A DNA stretch of 56,000 nucleotides from an uncultured Pelagibacteraceae bacterium (GTDB taxonomy: Bacteria; Pseudomonadota; Alphaproteobacteria; Pelagibacterales; Pelagibacteraceae): the NCBI GenBank assembly GCA_902566755.1, contig CACFJR010000001.1:1-56000 (forward strand), written 5' to 3'. Numbering within the stretch: position 1 is the first letter of the stretch; the number at the start of each line of letters is the position of its first letter. Below, piece by piece: positions 23,349 to 31,774 of the stretch. Under the pieces are notes generated by a model. That model worked only from the letters and a program-made list of their open reading frames with translations. It had not been told where the DNA came from and searched no databases. Position numbers and translations under genes: made by a program.

Positions 23349-24234
23349 TATTCTCTAAATTTACTTCAGAATTTTTCTTTAGCAATATAGATAATACCTT
23401 ACCAATTTTTTTAGATAAATCTTTACGAGGTATTATGTTGTCTACAAAACCACAATCGAGAACATGTTCTGCTTTTTGAAAGTTTTCAGGCAATTCCTCT
23501 TTTACTGTTCCTTCAATAACTCTTCTTCCTGCAAATGCAATTAAGGCCCCAGGTTCAGAAATTTGAATGTCTCCAAGCATCGCAAAAGAAGCAGTAATCC
23601 CTCCAGCAGTTGGATCTGTAAGACATACTATATAAGGCAACTTATTTTCTTTAAGTTCATTAATTGCCATGGTTGTTCTTGTCATTTGTGCAAGGGCTAA
23701 GGGACTTTCATGCATTCTTTGACCACCACCACAAGTAAAAATTATGAAAGGTTTTTTTTCTTCTATGGCTTTTTGAATACCGAAAATAATTGCTTCACCT
23801 TCACTTGTTGCTATCGAACCACCCATAAAAGCAAAATTGATTGCACCAGCTATTACATCTATATTCTCAACCTTACCTTTAGCGATCATAACTGCACAAT
23901 CTTGGTTAGTTTTTTTTCTGGCAGCATTTAACTTCTTAATATATGGAGAAGAGTCTTCAAATTCCAAAGGATCATCAGCAGGTATTGGGGTTTTTAATAT
24001 TTCATAATTATTTTTTCCAAAAAAAAGATCAAATCTTTGGTTAGAACTGATTCTAAAATGTTTTCCACATGGACCCGGACATACCCATAAATTTTCTTCT
24101 AGATCTTTTTTTAAAATTGGGCCTTTGCAGCAAGATGCCCAATCACTATTTTCTATATCACTCTTTGATGGTCTTTTTTTTAATAACTGTTTTATCTTTT
24201 CACCGAATCTAAGAGTTTTTTTTAACCAATTCAT
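23302..24234 (-). CDS. accD: Acetyl-CoA carboxylase carboxyltransferase subunit beta
   Basis: Forms with AccA the carboxyltransferase that makes malonyl-CoA for fatty acid synthesis. The 310-residue crotonase-fold protein has FMGGSIATSEGEAI, FTCGGGQRMHESPLALAQM and LTDPTAGGITASFAMLGDI. The N-terminal zinc-ribbon region keeps four cysteines (35, 36, 52, 56) but not in the classical CxxC-CxxC spacing. It sits between trpA (4-base overlap) and folC (47-base overlap), the standard alphaproteobacterial order. Confidence 0.96.
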   Translation of the reverse strand: MNWLKKTLRFGEKIKQLLKKRPSKSDIENSDWASCCKGPILKKDLEENLWVCPGPCGKHFRISSNQRFDLFFGKNNYEILKTPIPADDPLEFEDSSPYIKKLNAARKKTNQDCAVMIAKGKVENIDVIAGAINFAFMGGSIATSEGEAIIFGIQKAIEEKKPFIIFTCGGGQRMHESPLALAQMTRTTMAINELKENKLPYIVCLTDPTAGGITASFAMLGDIQISEPGALIAFAGRRVIEGTVKEELPENFQKAEHVLDCGFVDNIIPRKDLSKKIGKVLSILLKKNSEVNLENNEQTPEFNIGTREAS

Positions 24235-25031
24235 ATAATTTTGTTTTTTAGTTTCCTTACTAATTTACTTACATTTGTGACAGGATTTTGTCTACCTTTT
24301 AGACTTCTTGTTATTTCTCGACAAATTGCACTACCAACAACTAAACCGTCTGCAGATTTCAAATTTGAAATAGTTTTTTCGGTAATACCAAAACCTATAA
24401 CAACATTTTTTGATGGTTTGATTCTTTTTATAACATTATAATTTTTAATGATTTTTTTTATACTATACTTTAATGCCGACCCTGTAGTTGATATAGTTGA
24501 AATCATATAAATCATTTCATGCGAACTTTTTATTATTTCTCTCATTCTTTTTACAGTTGTGGTTGGTGCAATTAATTGAACAAAACAAATAGAATTTTTC
24601 TTACATAATTTGGCAAAATTTTTATTATCAGGAAATGATAAATCAACAACAATCAACCCATCGACACCAGAAGCTTTACATTTTTGAATAAATTTTCTTT
24701 CCCCATAATTAAATATCATTTGGTAGTAACCCATTAATATAATTGGTTTAGATGGTTTTGTTTTCTTAAATTTTTTAACAAGTTTAAAAATATCATTTAA
24801 TCGAATACCATTTTGTAAAGCTCTGTAAGAGCTATTTTGAATATCTTTACCATCAGCAGTTGGGCAATTATGAGGTATTCCCCATTCTGCAATATCCAAA
24901 TCCTTTGATATTGAATTGAGTATTTGTAGAGATTTATCCTTAGTATTATCACCACAAACTGTATAAGATATTAATGCAGGTCTATTTTCTTTTTTTGCTA
25001 TCTTAAAGGCATTGTTAATAGAATTTTTCAT
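24231..25031 (-). CDS. trpA: Tryptophan synthase alpha subunit (divergent)
   Basis: Cleaves indole-3-glycerol phosphate to indole and glyceraldehyde 3-phosphate. The 266-residue TIM barrel keeps both catalytic acids at canonical positions, Glu49 (IAEWGIP) and Asp60 (TADG). The loop between them reads GIPHNCPTADG rather than the usual GxPFSDPLADG, and the later SRAGVTG loop reads STISTTGSAL. LIAPTTT and VVGSAI are conserved. It overlaps trpB and accD by 4 bases each. Function as TrpA is likely given trpF and trpB beside it, but the divergence is unusual. Confidence 0.88.
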   Translation of the reverse strand: MKNSINNAFKIAKKENRPALISYTVCGDNTKDKSLQILNSISKDLDIAEWGIPHNCPTADGKDIQNSSYRALQNGIRLNDIFKLVKKFKKTKPSKPIILMGYYQMIFNYGERKFIQKCKASGVDGLIVVDLSFPDNKNFAKLCKKNSICFVQLIAPTTTVKRMREIIKSSHEMIYMISTISTTGSALKYSIKKIIKNYNVIKRIKPSKNVVIGFGITEKTISNLKSADGLVVGSAICREITRSLKGRQNPVTNVSKLVRKLKNKII

Positions 25032-26242
25032 TTGGGATAATATCCTAATTGCTCAATATAAATTTTTTTATCTTTGTAGCCTTTTCCACAATTGTTGACT
25101 ACAATCACATCACTTTTTTTTAATTTTGGTGCTAAACGAATGCATTCACTCCATGCATGAGCTGGTTCCAAACTTGGTCTTATATCTTCCAATTTAGTAA
25201 TTAACTTGAAAGCAGCTAATGCTTCTTTATCTGAAGCATTGGTGTATCGTGCTCTTCCAGAATCTTTTAACAATCCATGTAAAGGACTCGAACCTGGATA
25301 ATCTAAACCTGCACTCAACGAATGGGTTTCTGCTATTTGACCTTCTTTATCAGTCAAACAATATTGTGCAGCTCCATGTAAAATAGCTACTTTTGCGTTT
25401 GTAGATAAAGGTGCAGCATACTTTGCTTCAACACCGATTAGTTCAACATGTTTTTTATCGTAGTCAACAAACTCATTCCAAAATCCTAGAGCGCTACTTC
25501 CCCCACCTATAACATTGATTAATTTTAGTTTTGGTATTTTACCAAACTCTTTTACTAATTGTTTTTTTAATTCTCTTGAAATTTGAGAAGTTGACCATGC
25601 ACAAATTTTTAAAAAAATATTGCAGCCTATTGCCGAGCCCACAGCAAGATGGGTATTATCACAGTTTGAAACATAGTGGCGCATACACTCAGAAACAGCA
25701 TCAACTAAAGTTTTTGATCCCGAATCAACTGGCACAACTTCAGCACCTGCATCGCGCATAAATTTTACATTGGGTGCTTGTCTAGAAATATCCTTTGTGC
25801 CCATAAAAATTTTGCACTTTAAGTTCATTTTTTTTGCCGCCATTGCAAGATTTTTTCCGAACATTCCTGCACCGGTATCTCCTGCTATGTAGCGTTTACC
25901 ACTTTCTTTACAAATTAATGCATTAACAGTTGCATGATATGCTTTGTGCGCGTCACCATTTATAGCTGATACATCTTTGCACCAAATTTGAGCTCCACCT
26001 AAATGCCTTGTTAAATTTTCTAATTTAAAAAAAGGTGTTTCACCACCAAGATAATGTTTAAAATAATGATCTCTTTTTTTAAGAAATTTTCTATCTTTTC
26101 TTAGTTTTTCAAAAAGCTTAGATAAATCCTCAATTGGTTTTCGCATTGTTTCTGCACAATAGTTTCCACCAAATTTATTTCCATAAAACCCAAACTTATC
26201 GTGTTGGTCAATAAGAGAAGTTTTTTTCTTTAATTTAATCAT
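25028..26242 (-). CDS. trpB: Tryptophan synthase beta subunit (divergent active site)
   Basis: Condenses indole with serine on pyridoxal phosphate. The 404-residue protein aligns end to end with TrpB: PLP Lys100 in GDAHK, ISRQAPNVKFMRDAGAEVVP, VIGGGSSALGFW, SAGLDYPGSSPLH and RPSLEPAHA. However the catalytic Glu in the usual AETGAGQHG is Asp122 (AGDTGAGMFG), the PHPYP segment is missing, and the Ser of the usual NLSGRGDKD is Cys385 (NNCGKGYKD). It is flanked by trpF and trpA with 8- and 4-base overlaps, the usual operon. It may be an altered but working TrpB, or one with changed substrate use. Confidence 0.85.
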   Translation of the reverse strand: MIKLKKKTSLIDQHDKFGFYGNKFGGNYCAETMRKPIEDLSKLFEKLRKDRKFLKKRDHYFKHYLGGETPFFKLENLTRHLGGAQIWCKDVSAINGDAHKAYHATVNALICKESGKRYIAGDTGAGMFGKNLAMAAKKMNLKCKIFMGTKDISRQAPNVKFMRDAGAEVVPVDSGSKTLVDAVSECMRHYVSNCDNTHLAVGSAIGCNIFLKICAWSTSQISRELKKQLVKEFGKIPKLKLINVIGGGSSALGFWNEFVDYDKKHVELIGVEAKYAAPLSTNAKVAILHGAAQYCLTDKEGQIAETHSLSAGLDYPGSSPLHGLLKDSGRARYTNASDKEALAAFKLITKLEDIRPSLEPAHAWSECIRLAPKLKKSDVIVVNNCGKGYKDKKIYIEQLGYYPK

Positions 26243-26852
26243 TTAATTTTTTAACGTTGTCTAAGAAAATTTTTACTTTAGAAATATCTTTTAATCCAGA
26301 TGTCTCTACGCCCCCAGATATATCAATATAATTACAAATTTTCATAAACTTATCAAGATTATCGTCGTGTTGAATGTTTCCAGCTATCATCCTATTAACA
26401 TTGACTGGCACATTATCCATTAAAGTGTGATCAAATTCTAATGATTTTTCATAACCCTTGCTGTCAAATAAAATTATATCAGAACAATTCTCATATTCTT
26501 TGTATTTGAGAATATCTTGTTTAGTCTCAACAGTAATTGCAGAAATGATCTTTTTATTATATTTCTTTTTTATTAGTTTTATTTCATCAGGAGTACAATC
26601 ATAAATTTGAAAATAATCAAAATTCAGTTTTTGCATTTCATTTAATGTAAATTCATCAGGTTTTACCAGAACAGATACAAATCGAGACTTTTGATTGCCA
26701 ACTTTAAGAAGTTTCTGAAGAGAATTTATGTCAACAAATCTTTTAGATTTTGGATAATTACAAATAAAGCCAATTAATTCAGGAGGATATTTATAATTTA
26801 TTAAAAAGTTCAATGTTTCGCTATCTTTGACTCCACAAATCTTAGATTGCAT
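26235..26852 (-). CDS. trpF: Phosphoribosylanthranilate isomerase
   Basis: Isomerises phosphoribosylanthranilate in tryptophan synthesis. The 205-residue TIM barrel starts MQSKICGVKDSETL with the catalytic Cys in KICG, has the catalytic Asp region DIILFDSKG, and ends with YIDISGGVETSGLKD, the phosphate-binding and terminal signature. It overlaps trpB by 8 bases and pyrF by one base, so pyrF-trpF-trpB-trpA are coupled. Confidence 0.9.
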   Translation of the reverse strand: MQSKICGVKDSETLNFLINYKYPPELIGFICNYPKSKRFVDINSLQKLLKVGNQKSRFVSVLVKPDEFTLNEMQKLNFDYFQIYDCTPDEIKLIKKKYNKKIISAITVETKQDILKYKEYENCSDIILFDSKGYEKSLEFDHTLMDNVPVNVNRMIAGNIQHDDNLDKFMKICNYIDISGGVETSGLKDISKVKIFLDNVKKLND

Positions 26853-27526
26853 CAGTCCTCTAAAATTTCCAATAAATTTTTAAAATTCTTTTTAATATTT
26901 CCATTTGTTATTGATCTACCAATTACCAACCAATCGCTTCCTGCAGTAAAAGCATCCATTGGTTTCATAACTCTTTTTTGATCATTTTTTGTAGTATGTA
27001 TTTTAATCCCAGGAGTAATTATTTCTTTTTTAAACACTCTCTTGACTGATCTTATTTCATGTCCACTACAGACTATTGCATCTAATTTTGCTTTTTTGGC
27101 AAGTTTAACTTGATGCTTAACTAATTCATTTACCTTTTTATTATATCCAATTTCTTTTAAATCTTTATTATTTAATGAAGTCAAAGTTGTTACACCAGCA
27201 ATTTTTATATTCTTGCTCTCTTTCCTTATAGCCTTTAGAGCACTCATTCCTGAACTTAAATGGACAGTCAAATAAGAGATCTTTAAACTATTTAATGATT
27301 TCATAGCTGATACCACTGTATTTGGGATATCATTTAGCTTTAAATCTAAAAAAATTATTTGATTTTTTAAACTTGAGATAAATTTTCTTCCCTCTTTTGA
27401 GTAAAAAAACTCAAGACCAAACTTGTAACCGATCTTGATTTCATTTGTTTGCGTATCTCTTATTATTCTTCTTGCTTTAGAGATTTTATTTGTGTCTACA
27501 GCGATGAATATTTTTTTTTTATTCAT
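26852..27526 (-). CDS. pyrF: Orotidine 5'-phosphate decarboxylase
   Basis: Final step of UMP synthesis. The 224-residue TIM-barrel protein has the catalytic signature FLDLKLNDIPNTV near residue 60, with the Asp-x-Lys-x-x-Asp charge network, and the phosphate loop VIGRSITNG near the C-terminus. It overlaps ihfB by 8 bases and shares one base with trpF. Length and motifs are normal for the family. Confidence 0.95.
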   Translation of the reverse strand: MNKKKIFIAVDTNKISKARRIIRDTQTNEIKIGYKFGLEFFYSKEGRKFISSLKNQIIFLDLKLNDIPNTVVSAMKSLNSLKISYLTVHLSSGMSALKAIRKESKNIKIAGVTTLTSLNNKDLKEIGYNKKVNELVKHQVKLAKKAKLDAIVCSGHEIRSVKRVFKKEIITPGIKIHTTKNDQKRVMKPMDAFTAGSDWLVIGRSITNGNIKKNFKNLLEILED

Positions 27527-27806
27527 TGTTTATCTCACCAAATAAATCTTTTGACATTTTGAAATTTATACTTTTTTTTTCATCCACTATTACTTTCTCT
27601 CCAGTTTTTGGATTTCTTGAGGTTTTCCTTTTTTGATTTTTGGTTGAAAAAACACCCCAACCACGAAGTTCAACTCTTTCATCATTTTTAAGAGCCAACT
27701 TAATTTCATCTATGAATATATCAAAAAATTTCTCTAGATCCTTTTTTAGGAGATTAGGGTAAGTTTTAGACAGCTGCTTTACTAATTCTGACTTAGTTAT
27801 CGGCAA
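27519..27806 (-). CDS. ihfB: Integration host factor beta subunit / HU-family protein
   Basis: A 95-residue DNA-bending protein of the HU/IHF family. It starts MPITKSELVKQLSKTYPNLL and has RVELRGWGVFSTKNQKRK and the beta-arm tip RNPKTGEKV with the intercalating Pro. The position just after rpsA is the usual place of ihfB, which supports IHF beta over HU. The partner ihfA is not in the window. It lies 12 bases downstream of rpsA. Confidence 0.88.
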   Translation of the reverse strand: MPITKSELVKQLSKTYPNLLKKDLEKFFDIFIDEIKLALKNDERVELRGWGVFSTKNQKRKTSRNPKTGEKVIVDEKKSINFKMSKDLFGEINNE

Positions 27807-27818
27807 TTTATTTTTTAC

Positions 27819-29546
27819 CTATTTTTTTTCTTTATCTTTTTTTTTAAGTTTATCAGATAAAGTTGAAAAAGGTAGATTTTTTCCAGAGCCTTCGGCACCG
27901 TATTTGTCCAAAGCTTCTTTTTTTTGGATTTCTTCAAGAAGTTTAATGCTCAGAGATACTTTTCTTTTTTCAAAATTGAGCTCAGCTATCGCTGAGTCAA
28001 TACGCTCACCACCAACAAATCTCGATGGACGAGCGTCACTTGCGTTTACAGCTATTTGAGATTTTTTAATTAAAACATTCATTTCACAATTTTCTGGCTG
28101 AACGATTAGACCTTTGTTGTCAGATGATATTATTTTAACAGTAATTGTGTCGTTAATTTTCTTATCTTTAAAGTAATCAAAGGGATCTTTTTGAGTTTGT
28201 TTTAGACCAACTCTTATTTTTTGCTGATCTTCTTTAATTTCTAAAATTTTTACTTTTATTTTGTCTCCAATCTTATAATTTTTTAACTCAGTTTCCGGAT
28301 CTTTTGTATAACTTAGATCATTACAATGTAAAAAAGCATCTAAATCGTATCCGTTAAGTTTTATGTAAAGTGCATAGTCATTTGAACTACTAATTTTGCC
28401 TTCAATGATACTTCCTACTGGATTTTTTTTACTTAATACTTTTATAGGGTTTTCGATTGTAAGCTTGTGAGATATAGCAATTCTTCTTTTTTCTTTATCA
28501 ATCTCAGTGATTACGCACATAATTTTATCTCCCACTTTAAATGCTTTTTTTGGAGATACATTTTTTTTTGTCCAACTTATTTCGCTTGAATGAAGTAGTG
28601 TTGTTAAACCAGATTCTAATTCACAGAATGCACCAAAGTCCATTAATTTTATAACTTTTACCTCATATTTCTTATTCAATTCATAATTGGATATTTTTTC
28701 AAACGGGTCTGGTGATAACTGTTTGATTGAACAACCTACTTGCAACTTTTCTTTATCTACGGAAATTACTAATAAATCATGTTTGTCCCCAATTGTGAAA
28801 ATTTCTTCAGGATGATTTACTCTCGAATAACTGATTTCTTGTAAATGTACGAGACAATCGATTTCGTTGTTTACATTAAAAAAACATCCAAAAGAACTAT
28901 ATCCTTTTACGATCGCGTTCTTAATAATGTCCCCAACTTTGTACTTTTCAATAATTTTTGCTTTATCCTCTTTTTTGTTTGACGATATTATTTGACGTCT
29001 TGATACACATGCATTTCCTCTCACTTTATCCATTTTAATCAAAGCAAATTTTTGAGGTTCATTCATTAAATGAGAGATGTCTTTCAAAGGTGTATCAGAA
29101 ATTTGTGAACCAGGACAAAACATCAAAGATCCAGTGTCTAAGTGCTCAACTATTACTCCACCTTTGCACTTACTTGTAATTTTACCAATTATTGGCTCAT
29201 TCTTTTCAAATGCATCAACTAAAATATCCCAACCTTTTATTTTTTGAGCTTTGCTTGCTGAAACAACAATCTCTCCGTTTCTATCTTCAAGTCTTTCTAA
29301 TAAAACAGGAATTTTTCCGCCAATAGTAATTTTTTTTTCAAGACCAATTGTTTTTAATTCATTAATATCTATTATTGGTTCTGATTTAAGGCCACAGTCT
29401 AAAAAGACAAATTTTTCTGTTACTTTTGTTACAACTCCCTCAATTATCTTGCCTTCAACTAAACTTTGTGTTTTTGAGAATTGGGTATCTAATAGTTTCT
29501 TAAATTCTTTAGAAGCTTCGGTGTTATCGCTTTTAAATATTTCCAT
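27819..29546 (-). CDS. rpsA: 30S ribosomal protein S1
   Basis: Binds mRNA leaders and helps start translation, important where Shine-Dalgarno sequences are weak, as here. The 575-residue protein is built of six S1 OB-fold repeats (roughly residues 30-100, 115-180, 200-270, 285-355, 370-445 and 455-525). Typical repeat cores are YSSFGCFFNVNNEIDCLVHL and LMDFGAFCELESGLTTLLHS. Full length for S1. It is followed by ihfB. The cmk gene usually found upstream is absent; aroA is there instead. Confidence 0.96.
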   Translation of the reverse strand: MEIFKSDNTEASKEFKKLLDTQFSKTQSLVEGKIIEGVVTKVTEKFVFLDCGLKSEPIIDINELKTIGLEKKITIGGKIPVLLERLEDRNGEIVVSASKAQKIKGWDILVDAFEKNEPIIGKITSKCKGGVIVEHLDTGSLMFCPGSQISDTPLKDISHLMNEPQKFALIKMDKVRGNACVSRRQIISSNKKEDKAKIIEKYKVGDIIKNAIVKGYSSFGCFFNVNNEIDCLVHLQEISYSRVNHPEEIFTIGDKHDLLVISVDKEKLQVGCSIKQLSPDPFEKISNYELNKKYEVKVIKLMDFGAFCELESGLTTLLHSSEISWTKKNVSPKKAFKVGDKIMCVITEIDKEKRRIAISHKLTIENPIKVLSKKNPVGSIIEGKISSSNDYALYIKLNGYDLDAFLHCNDLSYTKDPETELKNYKIGDKIKVKILEIKEDQQKIRVGLKQTQKDPFDYFKDKKINDTITVKIISSDNKGLIVQPENCEMNVLIKKSQIAVNASDARPSRFVGGERIDSAIAELNFEKRKVSLSIKLLEEIQKKEALDKYGAEGSGKNLPFSTLSDKLKKKDKEKK

Positions 29547-29616
29547 AATTTTTAAAATCTCGATGTTTTAGATAAAAAATTTGAATTAATCAAGCTACAA
29601 TTAATTGAATCAATCA

Positions 29617-29644
29617 TGATTATTAAAGGCTTTTTTAATGATCA
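29617..29644 (-). promoter_or_regulatory. Inverted repeat in the aroA-rpsA spacer (rpsA leader)
   Basis: TGATTATTAAA (29617-29627) and TTTAATGATCA (29634-29644) form an 11-base imperfect inverted repeat (one A-C mismatch on the transcribed strand, a wobble pair on the other) around a 6-base loop, 71 bases before the rpsA start. No U-tract follows on the minus strand. S1 mRNAs are autoregulated through leader hairpins in other bacteria; whether this is such a site is unknown. Confidence 0.35.
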
Positions 29645-29657
29645 AATGTATAGATAG

Positions 29658-30992
29658 TTAAACGAGTTTAAATTTATAACCCAATTCTTTTATAATTTTT
29701 AAAAAAGAAGGAAATGAGCTTTTATATGAATCTATGTCACTTATTTTCCACTTACCGCCGAATACCAGAGCCGCAATTACAGAGGTCATAAATATTCTAT
29801 GGTCTTTATAATAATTTTTGATATCTATATTCTTTCTTAGTTTAATAGATGGATTTCCAAAAATCTTAATTGAGTCTTTTGTTAATTTTGTTTTTATGCC
29901 TAATTGATTTAATAATTTTGACCCTAATCTCAACCTTGGACTCTCTTTTTTGTTTAGTTCACCTAAATTAGAAAAACTTGAAACCCCATTAGCTTTCGCA
30001 GCAACTAAAAATATAATTAAAAATTCATCGATAAGATTACTATTTAGATTTGGTGGACAATTTATCTTTTTTAAATTGGATTGACTTTTAACAAATATGT
30101 CAGCTTGTTTCTCTCCAAACCTTTTTTTTTTATTTTTAATTTTAATCTTTGCTCCCATTTTATTCAAAATTTCTATGTAACCAATTCGAGATTTGTTTAC
30201 ATTCACATTCTTAATTTTTAACTCACAGTTTTTCGATAAAAGTGTGAGTACAACAAAAAAAGCACATGAGCTTGGGTCAGATGGAATTTTATATTTAAAA
30301 GATTTGAATAATTTTTGGCCCCTAATTTTAATTTCATCATTGTGCTTATTTCTTTTTACAATTATTGGTATACCTAAATATTTAAAAATATTTTCCGTAT
30401 GATCTCTAGATTTTTTTGCTTTTATTACAGTTTCGCCTGGAGAATTTAAAGCTGCTAACATCACTGTGCTCTTACATTGCGCGGATCCTCTATTTTCAAA
30501 ATAATGAATTGGATTTACAAATGAAGATCCAATAATTTTTAGAGGCAAAGTTTTTTTGTTATTGACTTTAAAATTTGCACCCAATTTTTGTAATGGTGAT
30601 ATTACTCTTTCAAAATCTCTTTTAGATAAACTTTTATCACCAATTAATTTTATATAGTAAGGTGATTTTACTAAAAGTCCTAAAATCAATCTTGCAAAAG
30701 TCCCCGAATTTCCAGCATTCAAAACAATATTCTTTTTATATTCGAAACCATTCAATCCTTTTCCATAAATATAACAATTTTTTTTTTTTAAAAAAATTTT
30801 AACACCTAATTTTTTTAAGCAATTAATAGAGTTTATTATATCTTCAGATAATAGGATATTTTTGATAAAAGTTTTACCACAAGCTTGAGACCCAAGTAAT
30901 AGTGTTCTTATCGAAATACTTTTATCGCCATCAACTGAAATGGTTTTTTTAAAAAAATCATATTTTGAATTTATTAATAATCTTTTTGTCAT
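29658..30992 (-). CDS. aroA: 3-phosphoshikimate 1-carboxyvinyltransferase (EPSP synthase)
   Basis: Joins shikimate 3-phosphate and phosphoenolpyruvate in the shikimate pathway. The 444-residue EPT-fold protein shows VDGDKSISIRTLLLGSQACG, LNAGNSGTFARLILGLL, RGSAQCKSTVMLAALNSPG and SRDHTENIF. The NAGNSGT motif differs from the GNAAT form I associate with many alphaproteobacterial class II enzymes and looks more like Firmicute-type sequences. It starts 5 bases after the lptB stop and ends 111 bases before rpsA. Confidence 0.95.
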   Translation of the reverse strand: MTKRLLINSKYDFFKKTISVDGDKSISIRTLLLGSQACGKTFIKNILLSEDIINSINCLKKLGVKIFLKKKNCYIYGKGLNGFEYKKNIVLNAGNSGTFARLILGLLVKSPYYIKLIGDKSLSKRDFERVISPLQKLGANFKVNNKKTLPLKIIGSSFVNPIHYFENRGSAQCKSTVMLAALNSPGETVIKAKKSRDHTENIFKYLGIPIIVKRNKHNDEIKIRGQKLFKSFKYKIPSDPSSCAFFVVLTLLSKNCELKIKNVNVNKSRIGYIEILNKMGAKIKIKNKKKRFGEKQADIFVKSQSNLKKINCPPNLNSNLIDEFLIIFLVAAKANGVSSFSNLGELNKKESPRLRLGSKLLNQLGIKTKLTKDSIKIFGNPSIKLRKNIDIKNYYKDHRIFMTSVIAALVFGGKWKISDIDSYKSSFPSFLKIIKELGYKFKLV

Positions 30993-30997
30993 TGTGG

Positions 30998-31774
30998 TTA
31001 ATTAAATTTAAAAGAATCACCAAAATAAGCTGATTGAGCATTTGGATTTTTTACTAATTCTGAGGGGGTTCCTTTAGCAATGACCTTACCATTTGACAAA
31101 ACAATTGCAACATCTACACAAGTCAGAAGATCTCTTGCCTGATGATCGCATATACATATTGTTATTCTATTTTCAGATTGAAGGTTTACTATAATTTGTT
31201 GTAACATTTTAATTGTCATTACATCTAAAGCTGCAAAACACTCATCTAATAAAAGCAATTCTGGATTTCCAAGAAGTGCCATAGCAATTACTAATTTTTT
31301 TTTTTGCCCACCTGATAAAAACTTTGCTTTGATATCTCTAATAGACTCAAGATCAAATTTAGACGTTAAAAAATTTATTTTTTCGACTCTATCTCTTTGA
31401 TTAGAAATAAGAATTTCGCCGACTGCTTTAAGATTTTCAAATAAAGTTAAATCGTAAAAGTAACCACCGTATTGAGGAACATAGCCAATTTTAAACTTTG
31501 TAGTACGATGAAATATTGGAAAATTGTTAACTTTTTCTCCCCCAATAAAAATTGATCCTTTTTCAGGCGAAATCAGGCCTGTCACTAAATTAAAAATTGT
31601 AGATTTTCCAACTCCATTAGGTCCAAGCATCCCAAAAATTTCTCCTCTATTAATTTCGAAATTTATATTTTCTAAAATTTGTCTGTTTCCAAAAGACAAT
31701 GAAACATTCTCTAATTTTAAAATTGGTTTTTTTTGTTTAAAACTTTTTATCCTAAATTTTTTAATTATTGCCAT
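30998..31774 (-). CDS. lptB: LPS export ABC transporter ATPase LptB
   Basis: Cytoplasmic ATPase that drives lipopolysaccharide transport from the inner membrane with LptF/LptG. The 258-residue protein has Walker A GPNGVGKST, a Q-loop in VPQYGGYF, the signature LSGGQKKKL, Walker B LLLLDECFAALD and the H-loop ICDHQ. It overlaps lptC by 14 bases, so the pair is co-translated. lptA, normally between the two, is missing. The ICDHQARDLL switch segment fits LptB better than other ABC ATPases. Confidence 0.92.
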   Translation of the reverse strand: MAIIKKFRIKSFKQKKPILKLENVSLSFGNRQILENINFEINRGEIFGMLGPNGVGKSTIFNLVTGLISPEKGSIFIGGEKVNNFPIFHRTTKFKIGYVPQYGGYFYDLTLFENLKAVGEILISNQRDRVEKINFLTSKFDLESIRDIKAKFLSGGQKKKLVIAMALLGNPELLLLDECFAALDVMTIKMLQQIIVNLQSENRITICICDHQARDLLTCVDVAIVLSNGKVIAKGTPSELVKNPNAQSAYFGDSFKFN

